From contig NZ_JAFFQR010000112.1 of the NCBI RefSeq assembly GCF_020736845.1, positions 339,233 to 403,232 on the forward strand: a DNA stretch of 64,000 bases. Direction: 5' to 3'. This document shows positions 53,950 to 62,452 of the stretch, piece after piece. The stretch is from Paenibacillus farraposensis (GTDB lineage: Bacteria; Bacillota; Bacilli; Paenibacillales; Paenibacillaceae). Each line of letters opens with the position of its first letter. Position 1 is the first letter of the stretch. The notes under the pieces were generated by a model. The model searched no databases, had not been told where the DNA came from, and saw only the letters and a list, made by a program, of their open reading frames with translations. Made by a program: the position numbers and the translations under genes.

Positions 53950-55250
53950 TGGCCTAACTTCCTTTCAACAAGGCTTTGCAGCTGTTGTTGAAGTCCTTCA
54001 AGCGGAATTTCAGATACGACTGGTGCCAGGAAGCCATAGATGATCAGACGTTCGGCTTCCGCACGGCTAATCCCGCGGGACATCAAGTAGTACACTTGTT
54101 CACGATTAACCTGACCGACCGAAGCTGCATGACCTGCCGTTACATCATCTTCATCAATAAGCAGGATCGGGTTAGCGTCGCCACGTGCTTTTGGACTAAG
54201 CATCAGAACACGTTCAGTTTGCTGACCGTCTGCTTTCGTAGCACCTTTTTCAATTTTTGTAATACCGTTAATAATAGAAGATGCTTCCTCGCGCATGACT
54301 GCACGTGTAATCATCTGACTGGCGGAATTTTTACCAAAATGCTGGGCCTGTGTCGTATAGTTCAGCTTTTGTGAGCCGGAGCCTACGGCAATGACCTTGG
54401 CGTCCGAGTTGGAGCCGTTGCCTTTCAGCACGGACATGGTGTTGCTCGCTGTGTTGCCGTTGTTCATTTCGCCTACAATCCACTCGATGACTGCGTCATT
54501 TCCCAGCGAGGCACGGCGGATTGAAATATCCGTTACTTGCTCTCCTAACTGGTGCACCGTCGCATAGCGAACTTTGGCTCCTGCATTGGCAATGACTTCT
54601 ACTGCACCGTTATGAATAACAGGTGCCGACAAATCTGCAGAGACATAGTTGTCGACGTAAGTTACAGAGCTGTGGTTTTCGGCAATGAGCAACACGTGCG
54701 GCGCAAACGTCGCTGTCGCATCATCTGTCAGGAAAACAGCCTGAAGCGGCACATTCAGTTCCACGTTTTTCGGCACGTACGCAAATACTCCACCGTTCCA
54801 GAGTGCTGCATGTAGTGCAGACAATGAATTTTCATCAGCCTTCACAACCGTATTCAGATGGGCTTTAACCAGGTCGCCATGTTCCTTAACTGCTGTTTGC
54901 AAATCTGTGAAAATGACACCTTGCGCTGCCAATTCCTCGTTCAGCTTTACGTATACCGCGCCAGAGTTGCGCTGGATAATCAGACCGCCCTCCTGCTGTT
55001 CTTTAACCAGCTCAGCGATTGCTGCGGGAACCTCTCCCAGGGAAACAACGGGCTCACTGTTTTTATATTGACCGTAATCATGCAAATTCCAACGGTCGAT
55101 TTTGGTTTTCTCAAATACCGGAAGCTCCAGTTTGCCTGCAAGCTCAAGTGCTTTTTGTCTGTCATCGGCCAGCCAGGTTGGTTCACCGTTGCGTTCAGAC
55201 AGAACACGCAGTTGCTCGGAATCTACCGGAAGGATTGTTTGTGTACTCAT
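53946..55250 (-). CDS. sufD: Fe-S cluster assembly protein SufD
   Basis: A 434-residue SufD, partner of SufB in the scaffold. It has the beta-helix core (VPLQAVFLTDDATATFAPHVLL region, read in parts) and the shared C-terminal module MSRGISRAEAERLIIYGFLAPV, which mirrors that of SufB. It starts 23 bases after sufC and overlaps sufS by four bases. Confidence 0.95.
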   Translation of the reverse strand: MSTQTILPVDSEQLRVLSERNGEPTWLADDRQKALELAGKLELPVFEKTKIDRWNLHDYGQYKNSEPVVSLGEVPAAIAELVKEQQEGGLIIQRNSGAVYVKLNEELAAQGVIFTDLQTAVKEHGDLVKAHLNTVVKADENSLSALHAALWNGGVFAYVPKNVELNVPLQAVFLTDDATATFAPHVLLIAENHSSVTYVDNYVSADLSAPVIHNGAVEVIANAGAKVRYATVHQLGEQVTDISIRRASLGNDAVIEWIVGEMNNGNTASNTMSVLKGNGSNSDAKVIAVGSGSQKLNYTTQAQHFGKNSASQMITRAVMREEASSIINGITKIEKGATKADGQQTERVLMLSPKARGDANPILLIDEDDVTAGHAASVGQVNREQVYYLMSRGISRAEAERLIIYGFLAPVVSEIPLEGLQQQLQSLVERKLGQ

Positions 55251-55273
55251 CAGTTTTCCTCCTCGCTTCCGGC

Positions 55274-56056
55274 TTACGCCTCTTGTCCTACAGTTTCATC
55301 AACAATACCCAGCTCTTCCTTGATCCAGTCGTAACCGTCCGCTTCCAGACGCTCAGCAAGCTCAGGACCACCGGATTTAACGATACGTCCTTGCATCATG
55401 ACATGTACAAAATCTGGTTTAATGTAGTTCAACAGACGTTGATAGTGAGTGATCACGAGGAAGCCGCGGTCTTCAGAACGCATAGCGTTCACGCCGTTAG
55501 CCACGATTCTCAAAGCATCGATATCAAGACCGGAGTCGATTTCGTCAAGAATGACAATTTTCGGATCAAGCATCATCATTTGCAGAATTTCATTCCGTTT
55601 TTTCTCACCGCCGGAAAAACCTTCGTTCAGGTAACGATGGGCAAATTCAGGATTCATTTCGAGGTCCTTCATTTTGCCTTCCATTTGACGGATAAACTTG
55701 ATCAGGGAAATCTCTTGCCCTTCTTCACGGCGTGCATTGATTGCACTGCGCAAAAAGTCGGAGTTTGTCACCCCGGCAATTTCACTCGGATATTGCATCG
55801 CCAAGAACAATCCTGCGCGTGCGCGCTCATCCACTTCCATGTCCAGCACGTCTTCTCCATCCAAAGTTACTTTGCCATCTGTGACTTCATATTTAGGATG
55901 ACCCATCAAAGCGGAGGCCAATGTACTTTTACCTGTTCCGTTAGGACCCATGATGGCATGGATTTCTCCACCCTTCATGTCGAGGTTGATCCCCTTCAAA
56001 ATTTCCTTGCCTTCAATGGTCGCTTTGAGACCTTCAATCTTAAAGTTTGTAGCCAT
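55274..56056 (-). CDS. sufC: Fe-S cluster assembly ATPase SufC
   Basis: A 260-residue ABC-type ATPase: Walker A MGPNGTGKST, signature FSGGEKKRNEI, Walker B KIVILDEIDSGLD. It drives conformational change of the SufBCD complex; it is soluble, not a transporter. ATG at 56056 lies ten bases after GGAGGG; the open frame upstream has no ribosome site. First gene of sufCDSUB. Confidence 0.96.
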   Translation of the reverse strand: MATNFKIEGLKATIEGKEILKGINLDMKGGEIHAIMGPNGTGKSTLASALMGHPKYEVTDGKVTLDGEDVLDMEVDERARAGLFLAMQYPSEIAGVTNSDFLRSAINARREEGQEISLIKFIRQMEGKMKDLEMNPEFAHRYLNEGFSGGEKKRNEILQMMMLDPKIVILDEIDSGLDIDALRIVANGVNAMRSEDRGFLVITHYQRLLNYIKPDFVHVMMQGRIVKSGGPELAERLEADGYDWIKEELGIVDETVGQEA

Positions 56057-56159
56057 ATTCGGAATGCCCTCCAAAATTTGTAGTGTGGTGTCGAAATCAG
56101 AAAGTATATTTAGACAGGGGAGCCCCCTGATTTCAAGCCAAGCGATACTTAAAATTTTA

Positions 56160-56196
56160 TTTATAATCATTCTAAACTGATTCTCAATGATTCTCA
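56160..56196 (-). promoter_or_regulatory. suf promoter with tandem TGATTCTCA repeats
   Basis: Two perfect copies of TGATTCTCA (56178-56186 and 56188-56196, plus strand) sit one base apart; a weaker third (ATCATTCTAAA) lies at 56166-56176. On the minus strand each copy yields TTGAGA: the gene-proximal one is 16 bases from TATAAA (complement of 56160-56165) and the distal one 17 bases from TAGAAT. The repeats overlap the -35 boxes, so a repressor (for example of the Fur family) could bind here; that is inference. Confidence 0.5.
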
Positions 56197-56220
56197 AGTT
56201 ATTTTATAATAAATATCTTT

Positions 56221-56739
56221 ATGGGTGCAACCAATAGACACACATTAGATGCTTTTCTTCATAAAATGTTCATTCTGCCAGGCACACAAATGGCCAATCC
56301 ATCCTTCAGAGAACTTATCGCTGAAGCTAGCGGAGATCGGTCGAAGCCTGGAATGCCGGGCTGGAGTGTTGAAGCCATAGCCATTCAGGCAGAGGATGAG
56401 GAGGTATGCCGCCAGATCGGCATTCATGCTTTACCTCTATTCAAGGACAGAATGGGCGTGCTCACTCATTGCAATGCAGGCGGTATTCCTTTTTATGTAG
56501 CTTCGCCACTATCTACAATTGATTTACAGACCACATCAGGCGCAGATATTTCAATTGAGAAGCGTTCTGCCGAGGAGGTTACTGAAAGCTTTGGCAAAAG
56601 AACAGCCCCGCAGGGTATCAAAGTCTACAACCCGGCTTTTGATATTACCCCTCATGAGTATATTACAGCCATTATTACCGAAAAAGGAATGGTTCAAGCT
56701 CCGTTTAACGATAGCTTGACCGCTTTGTTCGCGGATTAA
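56221..56739 (+). pseudogene. mtnA: mtnA remnant with large internal deletion
   Basis: The 172-codon frame is open but holds two separated pieces of methylthioribose-1-phosphate isomerase: VLTHCNAG is joined directly to GIPFYVASPLSTIDLQTTSG. In the intact enzyme these motifs lie ~80-90 residues apart, and the missing part carries the catalytic Asp/Cys region. The C-terminus (VYNPAFDITPHEYITAIITEKG) is normal; the N-terminal ~60 residues are shuffled or degenerate. No ribosome site precedes the ATG. A decayed copy of a methionine-salvage gene. Confidence 0.75.
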
Positions 56740-56815
56740 TCCGATCAATTTCTCACAGATCATGCAGCTCGTGTAAGGTTTGAACCGATTATCAATAAAG
56801 TGTATTTTCTCATAG

Positions 56816-56844
56816 AAAAACCGGAGCCAAGAGCCCCGGTTTTT
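56816..56844. terminator. Bidirectional terminator between the mtnA and yunC remnants
   Basis: AAAAACCGG (56816-56824) pairs with CCGGTTTTT (56836-56844) around an 11-base loop, with T runs on both strands. Confidence 0.85.
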
Positions 56845-56894
56845 TCGCTGGTTGTTCCTTTTCTTGTGTGCAGCATACGTACCTCCAACATCGT

Positions 56895-57104
56895 TTACAC
56901 CAGTTTCAAAAGTGCTTCGTATCCCGGCATCCCTGGCTTAATCCCCAGCAACTTGGCCTCTGTCGTCACCGATTCCATCGGCGCTTCCAGCAATTCCTCC
57001 AGTGTTTTTACCCCCACAGCTCGTGCGGCAAGAATTTTCCGATCTGCCAGCCGTTCATTGAGCAATCCGACGTCCAGTGCACCACACATGATGTGAACCC
57101 TCAA
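56895..57104 (-). pseudogene. yunC: yunC, 5'-truncated by the integrated element
   Basis: The 69-codon frame matches the C-terminal two thirds of YunC (DUF1805): IMCGALDVGLLNERLADRK, ARAVGVKTLEELLEAPMESV and GIKPGMPGYEALL. YunC is normally ~100 residues; the first ~35 residues are gone and sequence belonging to the element begins right before IMCG. The only start is TTG at 57104 with a poor GAGG site. YunC is often found near yunD, which lies 9 kb away. Probably inactive while the element is in place. Confidence 0.72.
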
Positions 57105-57148
57105 AAAAGCCTTTTATATCAACAGTTTCTAAGCAACAACTCATTTGA

Positions 57149-57167
57149 GGTCACAAAAAGGTCACAA
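57149..57167. repeat. Direct repeats GGTCACAA next to the integrase end
   Basis: Two perfect copies (57149-57156, 57160-57167) with an 11-base period lie between the integrase stop and the junction. Helical phasing suggests arm-type recombinase or excisionase binding sites; this is inference. Confidence 0.5.
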
Positions 57168-57170
57168 GAA

Positions 57171-58298
57171 TCACAACATGATCATCTGCTCAAGCTCATC
57201 AGCTACCTCTTGTTGCATACTAGGAAGTACATGACTGTACGTATCCAGCGTGACAGATATCTTACTGTGACCTAATCTCTCTGAAATCACTTTGACATTC
57301 ATTTTCTTTTCCAACAGCATCGTCGCATGGGTATGTCTCATATCATGGAAACGGATATGCGGAAGCTTGGCACTTATAACATCCTTTTTATAAGCCTTGG
57401 ACAAATTAGCAGGGAACACTGTTTTACCATTTTTTAAATTGAAAATAACAATATCCATATCGACAAAACCGTCTCCAAACTCTCTTTTCCACTTCACTTT
57501 GTAAGCTTCATATAGCCTACACTGTTCTTCAAGAATCCCAATCAGTTGATTAGGTATAGATATTTTACGTTCCCCGGTGGTGGTTTTAGCTCCAGATTTG
57601 ATCCGAGTTCCATAATGAGCAAGCGTTTGTCTGATGGTAATTGTCTTTGATTCAAAATCAATATCCTGCCATCTTAACCCTAAAATCTCCCCTTGCCGCA
57701 TTCCTGCTAATAAAGCGAGTCCATAAACACAATGATAACGATCTTCTTTGGTACTTTGGAGAAAATGATTCACTTGCTCCAGCGTCCAAATAGACATTTC
57801 TTTTTTTATTCGCTTGGGGAGTGTCACTTTTCGCATGGGATTTTCTTTAATGAAGCCATATTCAATCGCCTTATCAAATACTTTTTTGACCATCGTTGTA
57901 ATGCGATCTATTGTATTCCTCGCAAAATTCTTCTTGTGCAACTCATTCACGAAATTTTGACATTTCAATAAATCAAAATTTTGCAACTTTATTTTCCCGA
58001 ATTTAGGCTTAATATGATTTTTGAAATACAACTTGTTATTGTAAAGCGTTGTTTCGCCACATTCATGTATCCGGATGTTATCCAGCCAGTAATCCATAAA
58101 CTCATTGAGTGTAGTGTTATCTTTCCTGATATATTCTTTATTCTTCACATCATTCTGAAGCTCAATCATCTTATTATTTGCTTCACGTTTTGTCTTAAAG
58201 CCTTTTCTGCGGATTTGTCGTCTCTTCCCCGTTTCATCATAATAACCAAAAACAAAATCCCATTTTTTCGTCTTCTCATTAACAAAAGGTTCTGCCAT
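57171..58298 (-). CDS. int: Tyrosine recombinase / integrase
   Basis: A 375-residue phage-type integrase: an N-terminal arm-binding AP2-like domain (about residues 10-55), SAM-like core-binding domain (about 62-150) and catalytic domain with Arg201 (GMRQGEILGL), Lys245, His318 and Arg321 (HDMRHTHAT), His344 (GHSK) and Tyr354 (LDTYSHV). All catalytic residues are present, so it should be active. Length and order match Tn916/phage-type Int of Firmicutes. It lies at the element edge, 67 bases from the broken yunC, with the excisionase-like gene upstream. Confidence 0.95.
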   Translation of the reverse strand: MAEPFVNEKTKKWDFVFGYYDETGKRRQIRRKGFKTKREANNKMIELQNDVKNKEYIRKDNTTLNEFMDYWLDNIRIHECGETTLYNNKLYFKNHIKPKFGKIKLQNFDLLKCQNFVNELHKKNFARNTIDRITTMVKKVFDKAIEYGFIKENPMRKVTLPKRIKKEMSIWTLEQVNHFLQSTKEDRYHCVYGLALLAGMRQGEILGLRWQDIDFESKTITIRQTLAHYGTRIKSGAKTTTGERKISIPNQLIGILEEQCRLYEAYKVKWKREFGDGFVDMDIVIFNLKNGKTVFPANLSKAYKKDVISAKLPHIRFHDMRHTHATMLLEKKMNVKVISERLGHSKISVTLDTYSHVLPSMQQEVADELEQMIML

Positions 58299-58396
58299 TC
58301 AAAACTCCCTTCTTGTGACAATAAGAAAGGAGGTCAAGCATGTGACTAAAAGTAATCATACCACATGAAGCCTCCTCGTAACCTACTTGTAATTCG

Positions 58397-58582
58397 CTAT
58401 AGACGACCTTTCATCCAGTCTTCGAACACATCTTCATGCACCAGATATCTGGTTCCTAATTTTATGGTGTAAAACTGCTTGGATTTAATTAACTCATATG
58501 CCTTATCTCGTCCAATTCCCATCTTACGCATAATCTCCGTCACACCAATCATAACTCTTCCGCTTTCCATCGTTTTAGTCAT
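58397..58582 (-). CDS. xis: Excisionase-like HTH DNA-binding protein
   Basis: A 61-residue winged-HTH protein of the MerR-like excisionase type (HTH_17): VMIGVTEIMRKMGIGRDKAYELIKSK, then LGTRYLVHEDVFEDWM. The pattern 'helix-turn-helix, then RYLV beta-hairpin, then W-M' is typical of Xis and of small phage regulators. ATG at 58582 lies eight bases after GAGG; an upstream GTG lies inside the ribosome site. Directly upstream of int on the same strand, as in many int-xis modules. Confidence 0.82.
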   Translation of the reverse strand: MTKTMESGRVMIGVTEIMRKMGIGRDKAYELIKSKQFYTIKLGTRYLVHEDVFEDWMKGRL

Positions 58583-58866
58583 CACGCTCACCTCAAAATA
58601 CTCCTATGTATGTTTTAATTTGTCCTATTCCATTCCTTATTTAACTGCTTCATTAATCTTGCCACATTGTTTCTCAACTTCTTATGTATAGACTCTAGCT
58701 TGTCTTCTTAGCTTCCAAATTTATAGTCCTTCCCTCTTGTGCTAATCGAAACCATATACGCCCTAGAACAACATTTACGCCTGTGTGAAGCCACTCTATG
58801 TTCATGCTCACTCTGCTGGTCACTCTTTAAATACAACAACTGATTGTAAAATGCCAATTTTATAAA

Positions 58867-58974
58867 CTATCCGTTGAAAACTAACCAGAGGAATCCATAC
58901 ATTAAAGCGATTATTCCTATAATACCGAACAAGCAAAAAAGTAAAAGCATAAGAACAAATTTTTTACCTTCCAT
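58867..58974 (-). CDS. 35-residue single-helix membrane peptide
   Basis: A very short frame with a strong ribosome site (GAGGTGG, five bases before the ATG). MEGKKF is followed by about 25 hydrophobic residues (VLMLLLFCLFGIIGIIALMY) and ends in LVFNG. Basic start plus one long membrane helix fits a type I toxin, holin-like or membrane-regulating micro-protein. No antisense RNA was identified. The flanking sequence (58583-58866 and 58975-59120) shows nothing else recognisable. Confidence 0.55.
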   Translation of the reverse strand: MEGKKFVLMLLLFCLFGIIGIIALMYGFLWLVFNG

Positions 58975-59120
58975 AATAACCACCTCATTAAAGAATATAA
59001 AACAGGTATAAGAAGTCAGCTACAATCCAATCAACTTTACATAATAAAGATACTATAGATTGTTGTATCCAAACATGCTAACCAATCAAGCGCACGCATC
59101 CCCCCTATTATCTCTTAGAA

Positions 59121-59654
59121 TTAATGAACTAATTGACTTTGTTCGCATTCAACTGGGAATTTGATATCAGTTAACTTTACCACTATTTCTATCAATTTAT
59201 TCACAATATTGGCGTCATGATCATCTCGATTTTTATATGAATTATTTATGATTGAAAGGTACGGATAGAGCGCTCTCCCCCTAACATTCATACCATCAAT
59301 TTTGTACAGTTCAAAATCCACTTTTTCTTGTTGATATGCCTGTTCATAATGACCTAATACGTTACTACCATATTCCCGCATCAGATTCTGCTCCAACATG
59401 CTCATAAACTTCTCTGTACAATCAGGTAAAGGAACTTGAACATCTTCTGGCTCAGTTTCATCTGAGTTTTCACGGATATATTTCCAAACTTCATATGTAC
59501 GATCTTCATAGATAAGCATCGACCAAAGCATATCATAAAATCCTCTGACTTCTTCGTTCGTTAATGAATAGGACTCTGTAATGTCTCTATACTCCTGTTG
59601 TTTAAAGTAGTTTACTGAACTAAAATTCATTTTGCTATCATTCAAATTTTTCAT
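59121..59654 (-). CDS. Hypothetical protein of the element
   Basis: A 177-residue acidic, mostly helical protein with no recognised motif. Tyr-rich patches (EEVRGFYDMLWSMLIYEDRTYEVWKYI) and a polar C-terminus are visible; no signal peptide or membrane helix. GAGGAGA lies eight bases before the ATG, so it is probably expressed. No function is proposed. Confidence 0.65.
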   Translation of the reverse strand: MKNLNDSKMNFSSVNYFKQQEYRDITESYSLTNEEVRGFYDMLWSMLIYEDRTYEVWKYIRENSDETEPEDVQVPLPDCTEKFMSMLEQNLMREYGSNVLGHYEQAYQQEKVDFELYKIDGMNVRGRALYPYLSIINNSYKNRDDHDANIVNKLIEIVVKLTDIKFPVECEQSQLVH

Positions 59655-60257
59655 TGCTATTTTCTCCTCGTATATGTATTGGTGTAACTCTGAGCTATTT
59701 TTGCGGCTCCTACTTTAAGTTTATGACAAAGGTTGCAAATCGTTAAGGTGAGTTATACTTTTTATTTTCTGTGCCTTCACACTGTAATTAGACAAATATC
59801 TAATAACTTAATTCAAACAATCTTTTTGCTACTTCTGCAACGGTAACGATTAGAAAACTCCCCTCATCGGGTCGTGTTCTAACATTTACCCCACAGCATA
59901 CGCTGCGTTGTTAACTCATACACTTTAAACCTTATCCAACGTATCAGATAATCCATGTTCAAACTATATATACGTGTATGGTTATGCAACTCGGTTAAAC
60001 CGATCTGCACATCTCCCCAATCTCGTCAAGTTTGATCGAAATATAGGCGAAAAAGGCATGTTCTTGACTATAACTCACAAAAATAAATGTGCAAAAAACA
60101 TAGATAAACATTGAGTTTTTTATCAATCTCGTCAAATTTCTATATATTATATATAAGGAGATTGGATATCTTTAATTAGTATATCCTCGTATGAGGAGAG
60201 ACAAGGTATTGGAAATGTTTTCTCCAATATCCTTCTCTCGCATAAGTAGTTGAAAGA
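59655..60257. other. 603-base gene-free stretch of the element
   Basis: No frame with a credible start was found. It holds two near-identical 16-base direct repeats CAATCTCGTCAARTTT (60018-60033 and 60124-60139, one mismatch, 106 bases apart) and a long hairpin (60191-60213 with 60222-60243). An origin, operator region or regulatory RNA is possible. Confidence 0.5.
60191..60243 (-). promoter_or_regulatory. Long hairpin downstream of the small HTH-like gene
   Basis: Arms 60191-60213 and 60222-60243 pair over ~19 positions with small bulges and an 8-base loop; the minus strand does not continue into a T run. It lies 15 bases past the stop at 60258, so it may protect the transcript end or act as a structured regulatory RNA rather than a simple terminator. 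Confidence 0.5.
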
Positions 60258-60449
60258 TCATAATCTAATGATGCAGCGGTAATCAATCCGAATCTGTTTT
60301 GTGTTTATGTACGTTTGGACGAGAATTAAATCTTTGTTAAAGTGTCTTGCAAAATTAGTGGTGGAAATATTGAATTGCTTGGCTATATCTTTCTTTAGGT
60401 ATGTTCCCGGTGGCTGACTAAGTAACCAATCCATGATCCTTTCTGTCAT
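60258..60449 (-). CDS. Small HTH-like protein of the element
   Basis: A 63-residue basic protein with a probable winged-HTH: MDWLLSQPPGTYLKKDIAKQFNISTTNFARHF, then a beta-like tail (YINTKQIRIDYRCI). Its ATG overlaps the stop of the upstream broken helicase gene as ATGA, so it was once translationally coupled to it. Function unknown; a DNA-binding role is inferred. Confidence 0.5.
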   Translation of the reverse strand: MTERIMDWLLSQPPGTYLKKDIAKQFNISTTNFARHFNKDLILVQTYINTKQIRIDYRCIIRL

Positions 60450-61942
60450 TGTTGCTTCTGTGTAGATAGTTCTACATCACCGATTAATTTATGCTTGCTC
60501 ACGAAATCATCTACAACTAATTGAATTGGTTTAGCTATCTTGATATGTTTCAATTGCTTGGTTACTCCGCTAAAAACCTCTTCTTCATTTGTCACTATAT
60601 ATATTTCTGCTTGAGGTCTAGGATTACGTTGTATCCGTTTCACTGTCTGATACATATCGGATACGATTGTGGATTGCCTAATTTGCTCTAGGTCAGGATT
60701 CTTGAAAGATTTAGTTTTCCCATTCTTACGCCTAATCCAATTCTCCAATCATGCTTATCTGTATACTGGCATAAATGTATGACATGGGACTCAAAACGCG
60801 AATTAGGCGTACCAACCAAGTAACAACAATCAAATTCGCGCCATGTGTTCTTACCTATCAAATTTCCATACCAGTTAACACTGATAGATTCATCATTATA
60901 TTCGTCTCCCACAGCAATATCAGTGAATCCAACTTTTCTGAGTTGACGAATAAAGCCCCCTTCATCACCGTTATCAGATAACACGAACTCCTTATGCAAC
61001 ACAATGAGATACCGCTTCCCTAGTTTAAAATTACGCTTAATGAAATTTGTCATTTTCTCAAAATAGCCATTCTCATTAGTTTCAGTGTTCAGCTTCTTAT
61101 TGATGCTGGTTTTGCTGGTGTTAAATGTAATGTGCGTTATCGTTGAGCCTGAATGGTCTATAATCCTTGACTGCTTATCCAAAACAAATTGGATATTTCC
61201 ATTTTTCACATTATATAAATGGTCAATCTGTCCGTTAGCGTCTAGTATTATGTTGTTGGCTAGACAAAAAAGTCTGTGCATTTTGTTATATGTACTGAGT
61301 GAATAATAGTTGTAATAGCATGTATTTTGATAAAATAATTCTAGTTTTTGTACAACGCCTTTGAGATTATTTATAAGCTGCTAAACCTTTGTCACGGATA
61401 ATCTCTTCCTTATTTTTGTTTATGACATTACACAACTCATAGACAGGCTCCAAGCTGTTTATTTTGGGATGATACCTTATAATTCCTCTGCTTGAGAGCT
61501 TTTTCCCTTCAGTCGTCTTCATTCGTTCACATTCATTAATCTGATTAAGCAAACCACTGACTGCATCATACAACAAGGGATGAAGAGTATGCGGTAAAAT
61601 AGAAAACAAAGTATCATACTCAGACCTACTGAAACTGACAATATCGAAGTCGATACGTTCATCTATAATCTGTGTGTGTCTGCCCTCTGTGAACCATCGT
61701 CTTAATTCATTGTCTTCACACAGCATTTTATAGCGTGAATGCGTAATAATGAGAACATCCGAGTCACGTACAACCTCAAGATTCTGTCTATAATAACTCC
61801 AATTCTCAGAGGTTATCCCTATAACATGTTGACCTTTACCTATAATTTTTGCGTTACTGTCTCCAAATCCTTGGTACAACCTGTCTACATTTTTACCTAT
61901 GTACTGAGTAGAATCTTCAACGTCCTTAGCAAACCGCTTCAC
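60446..61942 (-). pseudogene. Helicase-like gene, 5'-truncated with two compensating frameshifts
   Basis: Three overlapping frames read as one protein. Part 1 (61942-61367) has VIGITSEN, VLIITHSRYKMLC and TQIIDERIDF, the look of SF1/SF2 helicase motifs Ib-II. It shifts near 61370-61382 into INNLKGVVQKLELFYQ, then part 2 (to ~60740) with NNIILDANGQIDHLY and CYLVGTPNSRFESHV, then shifts back at about 60735-60750 into IRQSTIVSDMYQTVKRIQR (motif VI-like). Walker A is missing because the 5' end is lost near 61950. The two shifts cancel, as in a decaying gene or a sequencing problem. Confidence 0.55.
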
Positions 61943-62330
61943 TAATAGAAATTTCCTGTATGGCTTCCCACACTAATAATAAGTGTTTGTTTCTGAATTG
62001 GCCCAACAGAATATCCAGTAATTTTGTTACTTCCAAGTGCATATTCTGACTTAACATAAACACGATGATCCCCAGCTTGAGGTGTTATCACAGAATTTTT
62101 CTCAACGAGCTTTGGATCAACAAATTCAACGCGCGCATTTGGATTACCTTGTGTTTCAAATCTGGTAATTGCAGATGTTGGAACGTCTTGAATAGTGGAC
62201 TCTGCAATTTCTAAGGTTGTGTTTTGAATGGAATTACCTGAATTTTCCTCTGCAAAAGACTATGGAGCAAAGACGGCTAGAGCAGTTGATAAGATAAAAT
62301 TACTGCGGTAAGTTTCTTCAAAATCATCAT
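61942..62330 (-). pseudogene. Secreted-protein gene broken in its signal peptide
   Basis: ATG codons at 62330/62327 start MILKKLTAVIL, a signal-peptide opening; a frameshift near 62295-62303 leads to LSTALAVFAP, then TAG (62260-62262), then SFAEENSGNSIQ. The frame then stays open for ~100 residues (VTPQAG-like, HRVYVKSEYALGSNKITGY, KQTLIISVG) and ends at 61942. Restored, it is an exported protein of ~125 residues, probably cut short at its C-terminus where it meets the helicase remnant. No family recognised. Confidence 0.5.
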
Positions 62331-62452
62331 CCTTTTTTCCTTTTTTTAGTACACTATATATATACTGCATAATAATTCTATTTCCTTCTTATTATAGCAA
62401 CAAAAATATAAAAATGTTATAGTATGGATAGAATTACTAAGAAGTGAGACAA

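Noticed and set aside
57105..57170. tRNA 3' end as attachment site
   Set aside because: No cloverleaf or TTCGA-type T-loop is present; the disrupted gene is yunC.
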